DNA of 64,000 nt. Origin: Streptomyces coacervatus. Its GTDB lineage: Bacteria; Actinomycetota; Actinomycetes; Streptomycetales; Streptomycetaceae. Every line of letters begins with the position of its first letter. The first letter of the stretch is position 1. The position numbers and the translations under genes are program-made. Positions 52,605 to 62,160 of the stretch are shown here, piece after piece. The notes under the pieces are model-generated. The model did not search any database. It saw only the letters and a program-made list of their open reading frames with translations, and had not been told where the DNA came from. The stretch lies in contig NZ_JARHTP010000010.1 of NCBI RefSeq assembly GCF_029223485.1, positions 62,001 through 126,000 on the forward strand, written 5' to 3'.

Positions 52605-53177
52605 TTGACTTCTCACGCAGCCTGGGCGAGGCCCGCGAAGTCCCGTGTGACCGTCCCGCCGCACGGCAGGGTCGCCGTCCCCTGCACGCTGCATGTGCCC
52701 CAGGGAGCCGAACCGGGCGACCATCCGGGCGCGTTGGTGGCGCTCGACGAACGGATCGACAAGGGCGACGGTTCACTCGCGCTCGGTGTGCAGCGGGCGG
52801 TGGCCGCCCGTGTGTATCTCCGCGTCGGCGGCCCGACCCTCCCCGCGATCGCCGTCGAGAACGTCCATGTCGTCCACCACCAGCCACTCGTCCCCGGCCT
52901 CGGCGACAGCACGGCGACGATCTCCTACACCCTGCACAACACCGGCAACGTCACGTTGACGGCGAGCGCGACGGGCACGCGGGAGTCGGCGAGCGCGTCC
53001 TTCTTCGCCCTGCCGTGGGTGGTGACGCTGATGCTGCTGGCGGCGGTGGTCGTGGGAGTGGTCCTGGGCGTCAGAGCGCGTCGGGGCCGCGCTCTCCCGT
53101 CCGTACCCGTACGACCGTCTCGACCGGCAGCGCCCACACCTTCCCGTCCCCGATCTTCCCCGTCTGCGCGGCCTTGA
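52605..53177 (+). pseudogene. Remnant of a DUF916/WxL-binding-type membrane protein
   Basis: The frame encodes a beta-sandwich fragment (VTVPPHGRVAVPCTLHVPQG, DHPGALVALDERID, VAARVYLRVGG, YTLHNTGNVTL) and then jumps to a membrane helix (SFFALPWVVTLMLLAAVVV). Intact relatives have a signal peptide and more of the first domain before this point, and about 100 residues between HNTGN and the membrane helix; both parts are missing. The frame begins only at a weak TTG and its 3' end runs 107 bp into glnK on the other strand, so the original stop seems lost. Best explained as a decayed gene with 5', internal and 3' losses. Confidence 0.65.
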
Positions 53178-53405
53178 CGATCGCGTCGATCACGGCGTCC
53201 GAGTCCGCGTCCTCGACGACGACCTCTATACGGACCTTGGGGACGAGGTCGACCTGGTACTCGGCGCCGCGGTACACCTCCGTGTGGCCGCGCTGCCGGC
53301 CGTACCCGCTGGCCTCGGTCACGGTCAGGCCGTGCACGCCGAGCTCCTGGAGGGCGGTCTTCACCTCGTCGAGGCGGTAGGGCTTGACGATGGCGGTGAT
53401 GAGCT

Positions 53406-53409
<4 letters not shown>
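53071..53409 (-). CDS. glnK: PII nitrogen regulatory protein (GlnK/GlnB)
   Basis: 112 residues. PII trimer protein that senses ATP/ADP and 2-oxoglutarate and blocks AmtB. The T-loop carries Tyr51 (VYRGAEYQVDLVPK), which actinobacterial GlnD adenylylates. B- and C-loop motifs GKIGDGKVWALPVE and RTGERG are intact. Its ATG overlaps the amtB stop by 4 bp. No glnD follows, unlike the usual actinobacterial amtB-glnK-glnD operon. Confidence 0.96.
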
Positions 53410-54728
<1,319 letters not shown>

Positions 54729-54763
54729 CGGAATGTGGGCTCGTCAGAGGCTCACCGCCGTGC

Positions 54764-54817
54764 GTTTCCGGATGCGTACGGGTGTGTTTCCGTGAGGTTT
54801 CATTGCGTGTGGGTTAC
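54764..54817 (-). promoter_or_regulatory. GlnR-type operator upstream of amtB
   Basis: Read toward amtB: GAAAC (54801-54797), 6 nt, GAAAC (54790-54786), 6 nt, GTACG (54779-54775), 6 nt, GAAAC (54768-54764), with an extra GTAAC at 54817-54813. The strict 11-bp phasing and GAAAC half-sites match the actinobacterial GlnR box (gTnAc-n6-GaAAc repeats). It lies 36-90 bp before the ATG, where GlnR activates under nitrogen limitation. Confidence 0.75.
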
Positions 54818-54890
54818 CGGAATCTCACGGCGTGGCCGGCGCTCGGGCGCTTGTACGGCAGGGGTCTGTGGATCAGGGAGAATGGGCGCC

Positions 54891-55850
54891 ATGAGCGTTC
54901 GCAGTCAGTCATCCGAGCCGTCGGCGTCGTCCGCGGCACCCCACCGCGCCGGCTTCGCCTGCTTCGTGGGCCGTCCCAACGCGGGCAAGTCCACTCTTAC
55001 GAACGCTCTGGTCGGCCAGAAGGTGGCGATCACCGCGGACCAGCCGCAGACGACGCGGCACACGGTGCGGGGGATCGTGCACCGGGAGGACGCCCAGCTG
55101 ATCCTGGTCGACACCCCTGGGCTGCACAAGCCGCGCACGCTGCTGGGGGAGCGGCTCAACGACGTCGTACGGACGACGTGGGCCGAGGTCGACGTGATCG
55201 GGTTCTGTCTGCCGGCGAACGAGAAGCTCGGTCCCGGTGACCGGTTCATCGCGAAGGAACTGGCGTCGATCAAGAAGACGCCGAAGATCGCGATCGTCAC
55301 GAAGACCGACCTGGTGGACAGCAAGACGCTCGCCGAGCAGCTCATCGCGATCGACCAGCTCGGCAAGGAGCTGGGCTTCGAGTGGGCGGAGATCGTGCCG
55401 GTGTCGGCGGTCGGCGACAAACAGGTGGACCTGCTGGCCGACCTGATCGTCCCGCTCCTGCCGGAGGGGCCCGCCCTCTACCCCGAGGGTGATCTCACCG
55501 ACGAGCCCGAGCAGGTCATGATCGCGGAGCTCATCCGGGAGGCGGCGCTGGAGGGTGTGCGTGACGAGTTGCCGCACTCCATCGCGGTTGTGGTGGAGGA
55601 GATGCTTCCGCGGGAGGACCGGCCTGCCGACAAGCCGCTCCTCGACATCCATGCCTTCGTGTACATCGAGCGGCCGAGCCAGAAGGGCATCATCATCGGC
55701 CCGAAGGGTGCGCGACTGAAGCAGGTCGGGATCAAGTCGCGGAAGCAGATCGAGGCGCTGTTGGGTACGCCGGTGTTCCTGGACCTTCACGTCAAGGTCG
55801 CCAAGGACTGGCAGCGGGATCCTCGGCAGCTGCGGAAGCTGGGGTTCTGA
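54891..55850 (+). CDS. era: GTPase Era
   Basis: 319 residues from the ATG at 54891; the long upstream frame is antisense to amtB. G1 GRPNAGKST, G2 QPQTTRHTVRG, G3 DTPGLHKPR and G4 TKTD are followed by the C-terminal KH domain (KGIIIGPKGARLKQVG). Era binds 16S rRNA in 30S assembly. In many actinobacteria era directly follows the cytidine-deaminase gene on the same strand; here it is about 6.5 kb from it and on the opposite strand. Confidence 0.97.
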   Translation: MSVRSQSSEPSASSAAPHRAGFACFVGRPNAGKSTLTNALVGQKVAITADQPQTTRHTVRGIVHREDAQLILVDTPGLHKPRTLLGERLNDVVRTTWAEVDVIGFCLPANEKLGPGDRFIAKELASIKKTPKIAIVTKTDLVDSKTLAEQLIAIDQLGKELGFEWAEIVPVSAVGDKQVDLLADLIVPLLPEGPALYPEGDLTDEPEQVMIAELIREAALEGVRDELPHSIAVVVEEMLPREDRPADKPLLDIHAFVYIERPSQKGIIIGPKGARLKQVGIKSRKQIEALLGTPVFLDLHVKVAKDWQRDPRQLRKLGF

Positions 55851-55862
55851 GCTTTTCCTCGT

Positions 55863-55931
55863 CCTCAAACGCCGGACGGGCTGAAAGATCAAGCCCCGGC
55901 CGGCGAAATTCAGCCCCTCCGGCGTTTGAGG
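55863..55931. repeat. Dispersed hairpin element, copy 3 (long inverted repeat)
   Basis: The 23-bp motif CCTCAAACGCCGGACGG... (55863-55885) is repeated in inverted form at 55909-55931 with one mismatch, making a very stable stem around a GC-rich loop. It sits between the converging era and XRE-regulator genes and probably works as a bidirectional terminator. A further GGGGGTCCGGGGGCTGGCCC-rich hairpin follows (about 55934-55962). Confidence 0.85.
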
Positions 55932-55995
55932 AGCGGGGGTCCGGGGGCTGGCCCCCGGGACGGGACGGGTAGGGGCGGCGGGGGCGAAAACCCCG

Positions 55996-56856
55996 TCAGG
56001 CGTCGCGGTCCGCCGCGGTCGGGGACATGTCCTGCAGGCCCACCACCCGCAGCAACTGCAGCCGCTCATGGGACTCCGTGCCCGGACGGGCCGTGTGGAT
56101 GACGAGCTGGTGGTGGTCGTCCTCGTTCAGGAGGATCTCGCAGTCCAGCTCCAGGAGACCCACCAGAGGGTGCCGGAAGCGTTTCGTCGTCGCGCGGCGG
56201 ACCGACACCTCGTGTTCGGCCCACAGTCGCGCGAACTCCTCGCTCCCCGCCCGTAGTTCGGCCACGAGCGCAGCCGGCTCCAGGTCGTCGGGACGCGCCG
56301 CCGCCACCGCCCGCAGGTTGGCCACATGGGAGCGGGCATGCTCCGCCACATCCTCCGGCGGGAACAGCTCCCGTGTCGCCGGGTCCAGGAAGAAGCGCCG
56401 GATCAGATTGCGCTCGCGCGGCGGGCGGGCGAACGCGTCGCCGCTGAGCGCCCTCGACATCGCGTTCTGGGCCAGCGCCTCGCCACAGTCGCTGACCACC
56501 ATCGCCGGTGTGTCGTGCAGCCGGTCCAGGACCAGCAGCAGGCCTGGCCGTACATGCGCGGACGCCGTCCCGCGGCGCGGCGGCTCCTCGCCCGTCAGGT
56601 GGAACAGGTGGTCCCGTTCGTCGTCCGTCAGGCGCAGGGCGCGGGCCAGTGCCGTCAGCATCTGGCGGGACGGGTGCGGGCCCCGGGACTGTTCCAGCCG
56701 CGTGTAGTAGTCCACGGACATGCCGGCCAGCTGGGCCACCTCCTCGCGGCGCAGGCCGGGCGTACGGCGGCGCGCGCCGGGCGCGAGGCCCACGTCGGAC
56801 GGGTCCAGGCGGGCGCGGCCGCGGCGCAGGAAGTCGGCGAGTTCGGCTCGGTTCAC
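55996..56856 (-). CDS. XRE-family regulator with MmyB-like ligand-binding domain
   Basis: 286 residues from the GTG at 56856 (VNRAELADFLRRGR); the Shine-Dalgarno (GGAGAG) is unusually close, so an upstream start is possible. N-terminal helix-turn-helix (LRREEVAQLAGMSVDYYTRLEQ) and the MmyB-type C-terminal domain (LDRLHDTPAMVVSDCGEALAQN, LFPPEDVAEHARSHVANLR). Family members often control an adjacent oxidoreductase gene; the divergent SDR gene 119 bp away is the likely target. Confidence 0.92.
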   Translation of the reverse strand: MNRAELADFLRRGRARLDPSDVGLAPGARRRTPGLRREEVAQLAGMSVDYYTRLEQSRGPHPSRQMLTALARALRLTDDERDHLFHLTGEEPPRRGTASAHVRPGLLLVLDRLHDTPAMVVSDCGEALAQNAMSRALSGDAFARPPRERNLIRRFFLDPATRELFPPEDVAEHARSHVANLRAVAAARPDDLEPAALVAELRAGSEEFARLWAEHEVSVRRATTKRFRHPLVGLLELDCEILLNEDDHHQLVIHTARPGTESHERLQLLRVVGLQDMSPTAADRDA

Positions 56857-56975
56857 CTCTCCAGCCTGCGGGACGCCGTCCGGCTTATCCAGGGACTGTC
56901 GATCCCCTGATCGGGAGGTCTCTCCCGGATGCGAGAACCCCGTTGAAAGCTGGGCCGGGACGAGAGGAGCAGAAC

Positions 56976-57830
56976 ATGCTGACATTGGTGACCGGTACGA
57001 CAGGACAGGTCGGAAGGCGTTTCGTGCCGAGGCTGATCGCCCAGAGCCGGGCCGGCGAGCGGGTGCGGGTTCTGGTGCGTGACGAGGCCCGCGGGGAGCC
57101 GTTCGCCGAGCTGGGCGCCGAGGTCGTCGTCGGCGACCTGCGGGACTCCGAGGCGCTCGGCAAGGCAGTGGCCGGCGTCGACGCGGTCGTGAACGTCGCC
57201 GCGTCCTTCCGCGGGGTGCCGGACGAGGAGGCCCGGGCCGTCAACCGGGACGCGGCAGTCGAGCTGGGCCGGGCCGCGCTCGCCTCCGGCGTACAGCGCT
57301 TTGTGCAGGTCAGCACGGGCCTGGTGTACGGCGTCGGGCGCGGCCGCCCGGTGACCGAGGAGGACGAGAGCCGGCCCGGCGGCGCGATGTGGGGCGCCTA
57401 CCCCGAGTCGAAGGCCGCGGCAGAGCGGGAACTGCTCGCGTTGGACGGCATGGATGTGCGCGTCGCCCGCCTCCCCTTCGTCTACGGCGAGGGCGACCCG
57501 CATCTCGCCCAGTCCCTGATGTGGGCCGGGAACTGGGCGGCGACCCAGCGGCTGCACATGGGCCACCACGCGGACGTCGCCCAGGGCCTGCTGCGCATCC
57601 TGCACGCACCGGGAATCGCCGGCCGGATCTACAACATCGCCGACGACGCCCCCGTCACGGCGGTCGAGCTGCACCAGCTCAACGGCGTCGAGATCCCCGA
57701 GGAGCTCTACACCCGCACCGACCCCGACCCGTGGTTGGTGATCGTGTCCACCGACCGCATCCGCCGGGAACTCGGCTACCGCCCCCTGTACCCCAGCGTC
57801 TACGCGGCCCGGGCCGCCGGCGCCCTGTAG
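56976..57830 (+). CDS. NAD(P)-dependent extended SDR / epimerase-type oxidoreductase
   Basis: 284 residues from the ATG at 56976, preceded by GAGAGGAG. Rossmann motif TGTTGQVGRRF, then VSTGLVYG and AYPESKAAAE giving the YxxxK catalytic pair, so it is an atypical/extended short-chain dehydrogenase. Substrate unknown. Divergent from the XRE regulator gene. Confidence 0.9.
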   Translation: MLTLVTGTTGQVGRRFVPRLIAQSRAGERVRVLVRDEARGEPFAELGAEVVVGDLRDSEALGKAVAGVDAVVNVAASFRGVPDEEARAVNRDAAVELGRAALASGVQRFVQVSTGLVYGVGRGRPVTEEDESRPGGAMWGAYPESKAAAERELLALDGMDVRVARLPFVYGEGDPHLAQSLMWAGNWAATQRLHMGHHADVAQGLLRILHAPGIAGRIYNIADDAPVTAVELHQLNGVEIPEELYTRTDPDPWLVIVSTDRIRRELGYRPLYPSVYAARAAGAL

Positions 57831-57845
57831 GCCCTCACCAGGCCG

Positions 57846-59099
57846 TCACTGCACGCCCCGGATCCGCTGCACCAGTACCGCCCCCGCCAACCCGATCACG
57901 GCCGACACCAGATACAGCACCCGGTATCCGCCGAGATACGTCACGATCGGTGCGGCGAGGGCGGGGGCGGCCACCTGGGGCAGGGCGTTGGCCACATTGA
58001 TGACCCCCAGGTCCTTGCCGCGGTCCAGCGCCTTCGGCAGCACGTCCGTCATCAGCGCGAAGTCGACCGACGTGAACACGCCGAAGCCGACCCCGAGGAC
58101 CGCCGCCGCCACGATCGCGCCCGGCCAGGTCTGCCAGCCCGCGAGCGCCGCCGTCGCCACCGCCATCAGCACACCCGACCAGATCACGAACGGCTTGCGG
58201 CGCCCCAGCCGGTCCGACCAGACGCCTCCGACCACGACCGTGGCGAGCAATGTCAGCCCGTTCACCGCCGTCAGGATCAGCACGCCCTGGTCGGGGTCGC
58301 CGTAGTGCAGGCGGTCCCGGAGGTAGTAGAGGAGGTACAGCAGCACCAGCGCGTTGCTGAGGTTGATCAGGAAGCGGGTCAGCCAGGCCCAGCCCAGGTC
58401 CGGATAGCGGCGCGGACTCAGCCAGAACCCGGCGGCGAAGGACCGCCACGACCACGCCGGCCGGTCCGCCGCCCCCAGCCGCAGGTCCTCGTACCGCAGG
58501 ACGTACGGCAGCACGCCCACCACCGTGAACACCGCGCACGCCGCATACCCGGCCCCGACGCCCCCGGTCACCGTCGCAAGCCCCGTCCCGCCGACCACAC
58601 CGAGGATCTGCGCGGCCCCCAACCAGCCGCCCACCGAGCCCCGTTGGAGCCGCGGCACCCGGTCCGGCACCGCCGCCGTCACCGCCGCGAACGCCGCGTT
58701 CAGCGTCAGCTGGACCAGGCACCAGCCCGCCGCCATCGTCCACACCCCGCCCGCGCCCGCGAGCAGCAGCAACGACAGTCCGCCGCCCGCCGCCCCGGCC
58801 ACGATCCACGGCGTACGGCGGCCCCGACGCGAGGTCGTGCGGTCCGACAGCGCGCCGAACAACGGGTTGGCGAGCAGCGAGACCGCCGCACCGGCCCCCG
58901 TCACCCACGCCAGCATGGTCTCCTTGGACATGCCGGAACCCGGCGCGAAGTCCTTCGCCTGCGAGGCCAGCAGAATCTGCAGGGGGCCGTACCAGCCCAC
59001 CCAGATCGCCCCGTTGGCGAGGGACAGGGCAGCCGTCCAGCCGCGGCCGACCCGTTCGACCGGCTCGGCGAGCGCCTGCGACGGCCGGGTGGCCGTCAT
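57846..59099 (-). CDS. MFS/GPH-type sugar transporter
   Basis: 417 residues from the ATG at 59099, overlapping the beta-glucosidase stop by 4 bp. About 12 membrane helices; GALSDRTTSRRGRRTPWIVAG is the MFS/GPH inter-helix motif, repeated in the second half as VWSDRLGRRKPFVIW. Coupled to the glycosidase gene, it is most likely the uptake system for a beta-glucoside or disaccharide. Confidence 0.9.
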   Translation of the reverse strand: MTATRPSQALAEPVERVGRGWTAALSLANGAIWVGWYGPLQILLASQAKDFAPGSGMSKETMLAWVTGAGAAVSLLANPLFGALSDRTTSRRGRRTPWIVAGAAGGGLSLLLLAGAGGVWTMAAGWCLVQLTLNAAFAAVTAAVPDRVPRLQRGSVGGWLGAAQILGVVGGTGLATVTGGVGAGYAACAVFTVVGVLPYVLRYEDLRLGAADRPAWSWRSFAAGFWLSPRRYPDLGWAWLTRFLINLSNALVLLYLLYYLRDRLHYGDPDQGVLILTAVNGLTLLATVVVGGVWSDRLGRRKPFVIWSGVLMAVATAALAGWQTWPGAIVAAAVLGVGFGVFTSVDFALMTDVLPKALDRGKDLGVINVANALPQVAAPALAAPIVTYLGGYRVLYLVSAVIGLAGAVLVQRIRGVQ

Positions 59100-60409
59100 C
59101 TCTGGGCCCGCAGCAGCTCCCGGTACCAGCCGTACGAGTCCTTGGGCGTCCGCTTCTGCGTGCGGAAGTCCACGTGCACCAGCCCGAACCGCTGCGCGTA
59201 CCCCTCGGCCCACTCGAAGTTGTCCATCAGCGACCACACGAAGTACCCGCGTACGTCCACGCCCGCCTCGACCGCGTGGTGCAGCGCACGGATGTGACCG
59301 TCCAGGTAGGCGATCCTGGCCCGGTCGTGGATGCCTTCGTAGGAGCAGCCGTTCTCGGTGATGACGACGGGCGGGAGCCGGTCGCCGTAGCGCTCCCGGA
59401 AACCGGTGAGCAGCTCGGTCAGCGCCTCGGGGACCACCGGCCAGCCGAACCCCGTCACCGGGACGTCCTCGATCTCCCTTACGGAGAAGGGGAGTTCGGC
59501 CGGGATCGTGAGCCCGCCGAACTCGATGTCGGCGCCCAGGGGTGCGCCCACCCGGGTCGGGGCGTAGAAGTTGATGCCGTAGAAGTCCAGCGGCTCCCCG
59601 ATGACCTTGAGATCCGCCGCGACGTCCCCGGGCATCAACTCGCCGATTCCCTCGGGGTATTCGCCCCGCAGGACGGGGTCGGCGAACAGCCGGTTCAGCA
59701 GCAGGTCGTAGAAGTCCGCCGCCTCCACGTCCGCCTGCTCCTGGGAGGCCGGCCAGGTCGGGCCGTGCGAGTTGGCGATCCCGATGTCGCCGGCGCCGGA
59801 CGCGCGCAGGGCCTGGACGGCCAGACCGTGGGCGAGGAGCTGGTGGTGGGCGGCCGGCAGCGCGTCGAAGAGCAGCTGCTTGCCGGGCGCGTGCGCACCC
59901 AGCGCATGCCCCAACAACGTATGTTCCGCGGGCTCGTTGATGGTGATCCACTTCTGCACGCGGTCGCCGAGACGGTCCGCGACGACCGACACGTACTCGG
60001 CGAAGCGGGCAGCGGTGTCCCGCTCCAGCCAGTCCATTCCCAGGGGCAGATCCCAGTGGAAGAGGGTCGGCACCGGTCGTACGCCCGCCGCGCACAGCTC
60101 GTCGACGAGGCGGTCGTAGAAGTCGAGGCCGCCCGTGGAGCGCACCCTCGGCCAGGAGATGGAGAAGCGGTACGCGTCCACGCCGAGGCCGGCCAGCAGG
60201 GCCACGTCCTCGCGGTAGCGGTGGTAGTGGTCGCAGGCCACCGCCGCGGTCGAGCCGTCCTTCACCCGCCCCGGCCCGTCCGTGAAGGCGTCCCACACGG
60301 ACGGCTCGCGCTCCTCGACCGCGCCCTCGATCTGGTGGGCCGAGGTCGACACGCCCCACAGGAAGCCGGCCGGGAAGCGGGGTATCGGGTTGCCTGCATC
60401 AGTCGCCAT
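59096..60409 (-). CDS. GH1 family beta-glucosidase
   Basis: 437 residues from the ATG at 60409; an upstream ATG at 60421 is less likely, because the -10 box (60422-60417) overlaps it. TIM-barrel glycosidase with N-terminal FPAGFLWGVSTSAHQIEGA, acid/base Glu in TINEPAEH and nucleophile Glu in VITENGCSY. No signal peptide, so it is cytosolic and cleaves imported disaccharides such as cellobiose. Coupled with the MFS transporter. The operon has an operator-like palindrome between the promoter boxes. Confidence 0.95.
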   Translation of the reverse strand: MATDAGNPIPRFPAGFLWGVSTSAHQIEGAVEEREPSVWDAFTDGPGRVKDGSTAAVACDHYHRYREDVALLAGLGVDAYRFSISWPRVRSTGGLDFYDRLVDELCAAGVRPVPTLFHWDLPLGMDWLERDTAARFAEYVSVVADRLGDRVQKWITINEPAEHTLLGHALGAHAPGKQLLFDALPAAHHQLLAHGLAVQALRASGAGDIGIANSHGPTWPASQEQADVEAADFYDLLLNRLFADPVLRGEYPEGIGELMPGDVAADLKVIGEPLDFYGINFYAPTRVGAPLGADIEFGGLTIPAELPFSVREIEDVPVTGFGWPVVPEALTELLTGFRERYGDRLPPVVITENGCSYEGIHDRARIAYLDGHIRALHHAVEAGVDVRGYFVWSLMDNFEWAEGYAQRFGLVHVDFRTQKRTPKDSYGWYRELLRAQR

Positions 60410-60416
60410 GGGCGGG

Positions 60417-60446
60417 ATCATCCTTACCGGCGGTAACGGAAGTCAA
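60417..60446 (-). promoter_or_regulatory. Promoter and operator of the beta-glucosidase operon
   Basis: On the minus strand TTGACT (60446-60441), 18-nt spacer and GATGAT (60422-60417), then 7 nt to the ATG, suggesting a leaderless or nearly leaderless mRNA. A perfect TTACCG-G-CGGTAA palindrome (60424-60436) occupies the spacer, a typical place for a LacI-type repressor. Confidence 0.6.
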
Positions 60447-60467
60447 CGCCCAGGCGTGAACTGCCAG

Positions 60468-60734
60468 TTACGCCCCTTCCTTCAGCACCCTGGAGATCAG
60501 CTTCCGCTGCTCCTCCGTGAGCCGGGGATCGGCCGCGTACACCGTCTTCCCGTCCACCGTGATCTCGTAGTTGAACCCGTCCGGAACCCCGATCGACGGC
60601 CTGCCCCGGCCGGCGGTCACCGCCTGCTCGGCCAGGGCATGCCACTCGCCCGCGTCGGGCCGCCCCGAGGTGTCCACCTCGGCCTGCCGCTCGATGCCCG
60701 CGAATCCACCCGTGCGCCGTACTCGAATACGCAT
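60468..60734 (-). CDS. Emfourin-like inhibitor of the adjacent M4 protease
   Basis: 88 residues, no signal peptide. N-terminal beta strand MRIRVRRTGGFAGIERQAEV, then ADPRLTEEQRKLISRVL at the C-terminus: the pattern of the emfourin (M4in) family. Emfourins are protein inhibitors encoded with protealysin-like proteases. It starts 29 bp after the protease stop, in the same operon. Assignment rests on this pattern plus gene context. Confidence 0.8.
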   Translation of the reverse strand: MRIRVRRTGGFAGIERQAEVDTSGRPDAGEWHALAEQAVTAGRGRPSIGVPDGFNYEITVDGKTVYAADPRLTEEQRKLISRVLKEGA

Positions 60735-60763
60735 GGGTCCTGTCTAGTACGAAACCGCCGGTC

Positions 60764-61840
60764 CTACGAGCTGGTCGGCACCCCGACCTGCTCCCAGGCC
60801 TTCAGGACGGCCTGCAGTTCCTCGCCCTCGTTGAAGCGGGCCTTGGCCGCCGTGACCGTGAGCGCCGCGAAGTCCGCGAACAGGGCGTCCTTCTTGAGGG
60901 CGCCGCCGGTCAGGACGTCGTACCAGATCTGGCCGGCCTTCTCCCAGGCGTTGCCGCCGAGCGCGCTCGCGACCAGGTAGAAGGCATGGTTGGGGATGCC
61001 GGAGTTGATGTGCACACCGCCGTTGTCGCGGCCGGTGCGGACGAAGCCGTCCATGGTGGCCGGCTGCGGGTCCTTGCCCAGGACGTCGTCGTCGTACGCC
61101 GTGCCCGGCTCCTTCATGGAGCGCAGCGCCTTGCCGGTGACGCGCGGGGCGAGCAGCCCGGCGCCGATCAGCCAGTCGGCCTCGACGGCGGTCTGGCCGA
61201 GCGTGTACTGCTTGATCAGCGAGCCGAAGACGTCGGACAGGGACTCGTTGAGGGCGCCCGGCTGGCCGAAGTACGTGAGGTTGGCCGTGTACTGGGTGAC
61301 GCCGTGGGTGAGTTCGTGGCCGATGACGTCGATCGGGATGGTGAAGTCGAGGAAGATCTCGCCGTCACCGTCGCCGAACACCATCTGCTCGCCGTTCCAG
61401 AAGGCGTTGTTGTAGTCCTTGTCGTAGTGGACGCTCGCGTTGAGCGGGAGGCCGTTGCCGTCGATCGAGTGGCGCTCGTAGGCCTTCAGATACAGCTCGA
61501 AGGTGGCGCCGAGGCCGGCGTAGGCGCGGTTGACGGTGGCGTCCTTGCCGGGGTCCGAGCCCTCGGCGCGGACCTTCTTTCCGGGCAGGTCCGTGTGGTG
61601 GCGGGCGTCGTAGATGGTCCGGTGCGGCTTGTCGGCGGCCGCCCCGGCGGGCGGGGCGACGGTCGGGGCGCCGATGACCGTGGTCAGCCGGCGGTGGGTG
61701 CGCTCGTAGGCGTCGCGCTCCAGGGTCTTGCGCGCCGGGTTGGCGAGTGCCGGGTCCTCGTGCTGGGCCAGCTTGTCGAGGATGTGCGGCGGGACGACGG
61801 TGCAGAAGACGGGCTCGAAGCCCCCGTTGGTCTTCGTCAT
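60764..61840 (-). CDS. Protealysin-like M4 family metalloprotease
   Basis: 358 residues; thermolysin-family zinc protease. HELTH zinc motif (VIGHELTHGVT), third ligand Glu in NESLSD, and the active-site His in NGGVHINSGIPN. There is no signal peptide; instead a short N-terminal propeptide carries the protealysin-type motif CTVVPPHIL (about residues 13-21), whose Cys/Pro-Pro segment blocks the active site. This short-propeptide type is encoded with an emfourin inhibitor, as here. Intracellular or non-classically exported action is likely; substrate unknown. Confidence 0.93.
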   Translation of the reverse strand: MTKTNGGFEPVFCTVVPPHILDKLAQHEDPALANPARKTLERDAYERTHRRLTTVIGAPTVAPPAGAAADKPHRTIYDARHHTDLPGKKVRAEGSDPGKDATVNRAYAGLGATFELYLKAYERHSIDGNGLPLNASVHYDKDYNNAFWNGEQMVFGDGDGEIFLDFTIPIDVIGHELTHGVTQYTANLTYFGQPGALNESLSDVFGSLIKQYTLGQTAVEADWLIGAGLLAPRVTGKALRSMKEPGTAYDDDVLGKDPQPATMDGFVRTGRDNGGVHINSGIPNHAFYLVASALGGNAWEKAGQIWYDVLTGGALKKDALFADFAALTVTAAKARFNEGEELQAVLKAWEQVGVPTSS

Positions 61841-62019
61841 GCCCGGAACCCTTGCACTGGGTTATTCCCTTGTCACTACCCGCAACCATGATTGGTGAAA
61901 TATGGGGACAGGGAACTCCACGCTCCGTGACGAAGTGGTATGGCGCACGTTTTGTCCCGTATATCCCGCGGGTCCCGCATACTGATACGGCGCCCCGCAT
62001 CCGAAGGGGCTCGGCTAGC

Positions 62020-62079
62020 ATGCTTCGCATCATGCGTTTCGGGCTGCTTCTTCTTAGCTGCCGCGGCGAGGGCCTGTAG
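62020..62079 (+). CDS. leuA leader peptide with four consecutive Leu codons
   Basis: Reads MLRIMRFGLLLLSCRGEGL then TAG. The Leu codons are at 62044-62055. A second in-frame ATG at 62032 would give MRFGLLLLSCRGEGL and lies 11 nt after a TAGCAT -10-like sequence, so either start is possible. The codons for CRGEG form the 5' arm of a stem (62061-62072) that pairs with 62092-62103. Leu leader attenuation is known for actinobacterial leuA. Confidence 0.8.
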   Translation: MLRIMRFGLLLLSCRGEGL

Positions 62080-62103
62080 TCCAGGTCGACTCCCTCCCCG
62101 CGG
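62061..62103 (+). promoter_or_regulatory. leuA leader RNA stem (attenuation element)
   Basis: CCGCGG-C-GAGGG (62061-62072) pairs with CCCTC-C-CCGCGG (62092-62103): 11 base pairs with one central C-C mismatch. The 5' arm starts 6 nt after the last Leu codon, so a ribosome stalled at Leu would cover it and change folding. The ORF stop is between the arms. The stem has no U-tract. Confidence 0.7.
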
Positions 62104-62160
62104 AGCTTGGCGTTGCGTCGTCGGCCGTCCTTCCGGACATCCTGAGGAGCCCGAGTCATC

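Noticed and set aside
52520..53380. 286-codon frame overlapping the DUF916 remnant and glnK
   Set aside because: Arg/Pro/Thr-rich composition and no domain pattern; the DUF916-type pattern lies in the other frame.
56857..56985. Longer N-terminus for the XRE regulator (start at 56985)
   Set aside because: It would overlap the start of the divergent SDR gene and add 43 residues without family similarity, although the GTG chosen has a poorly spaced Shine-Dalgarno.
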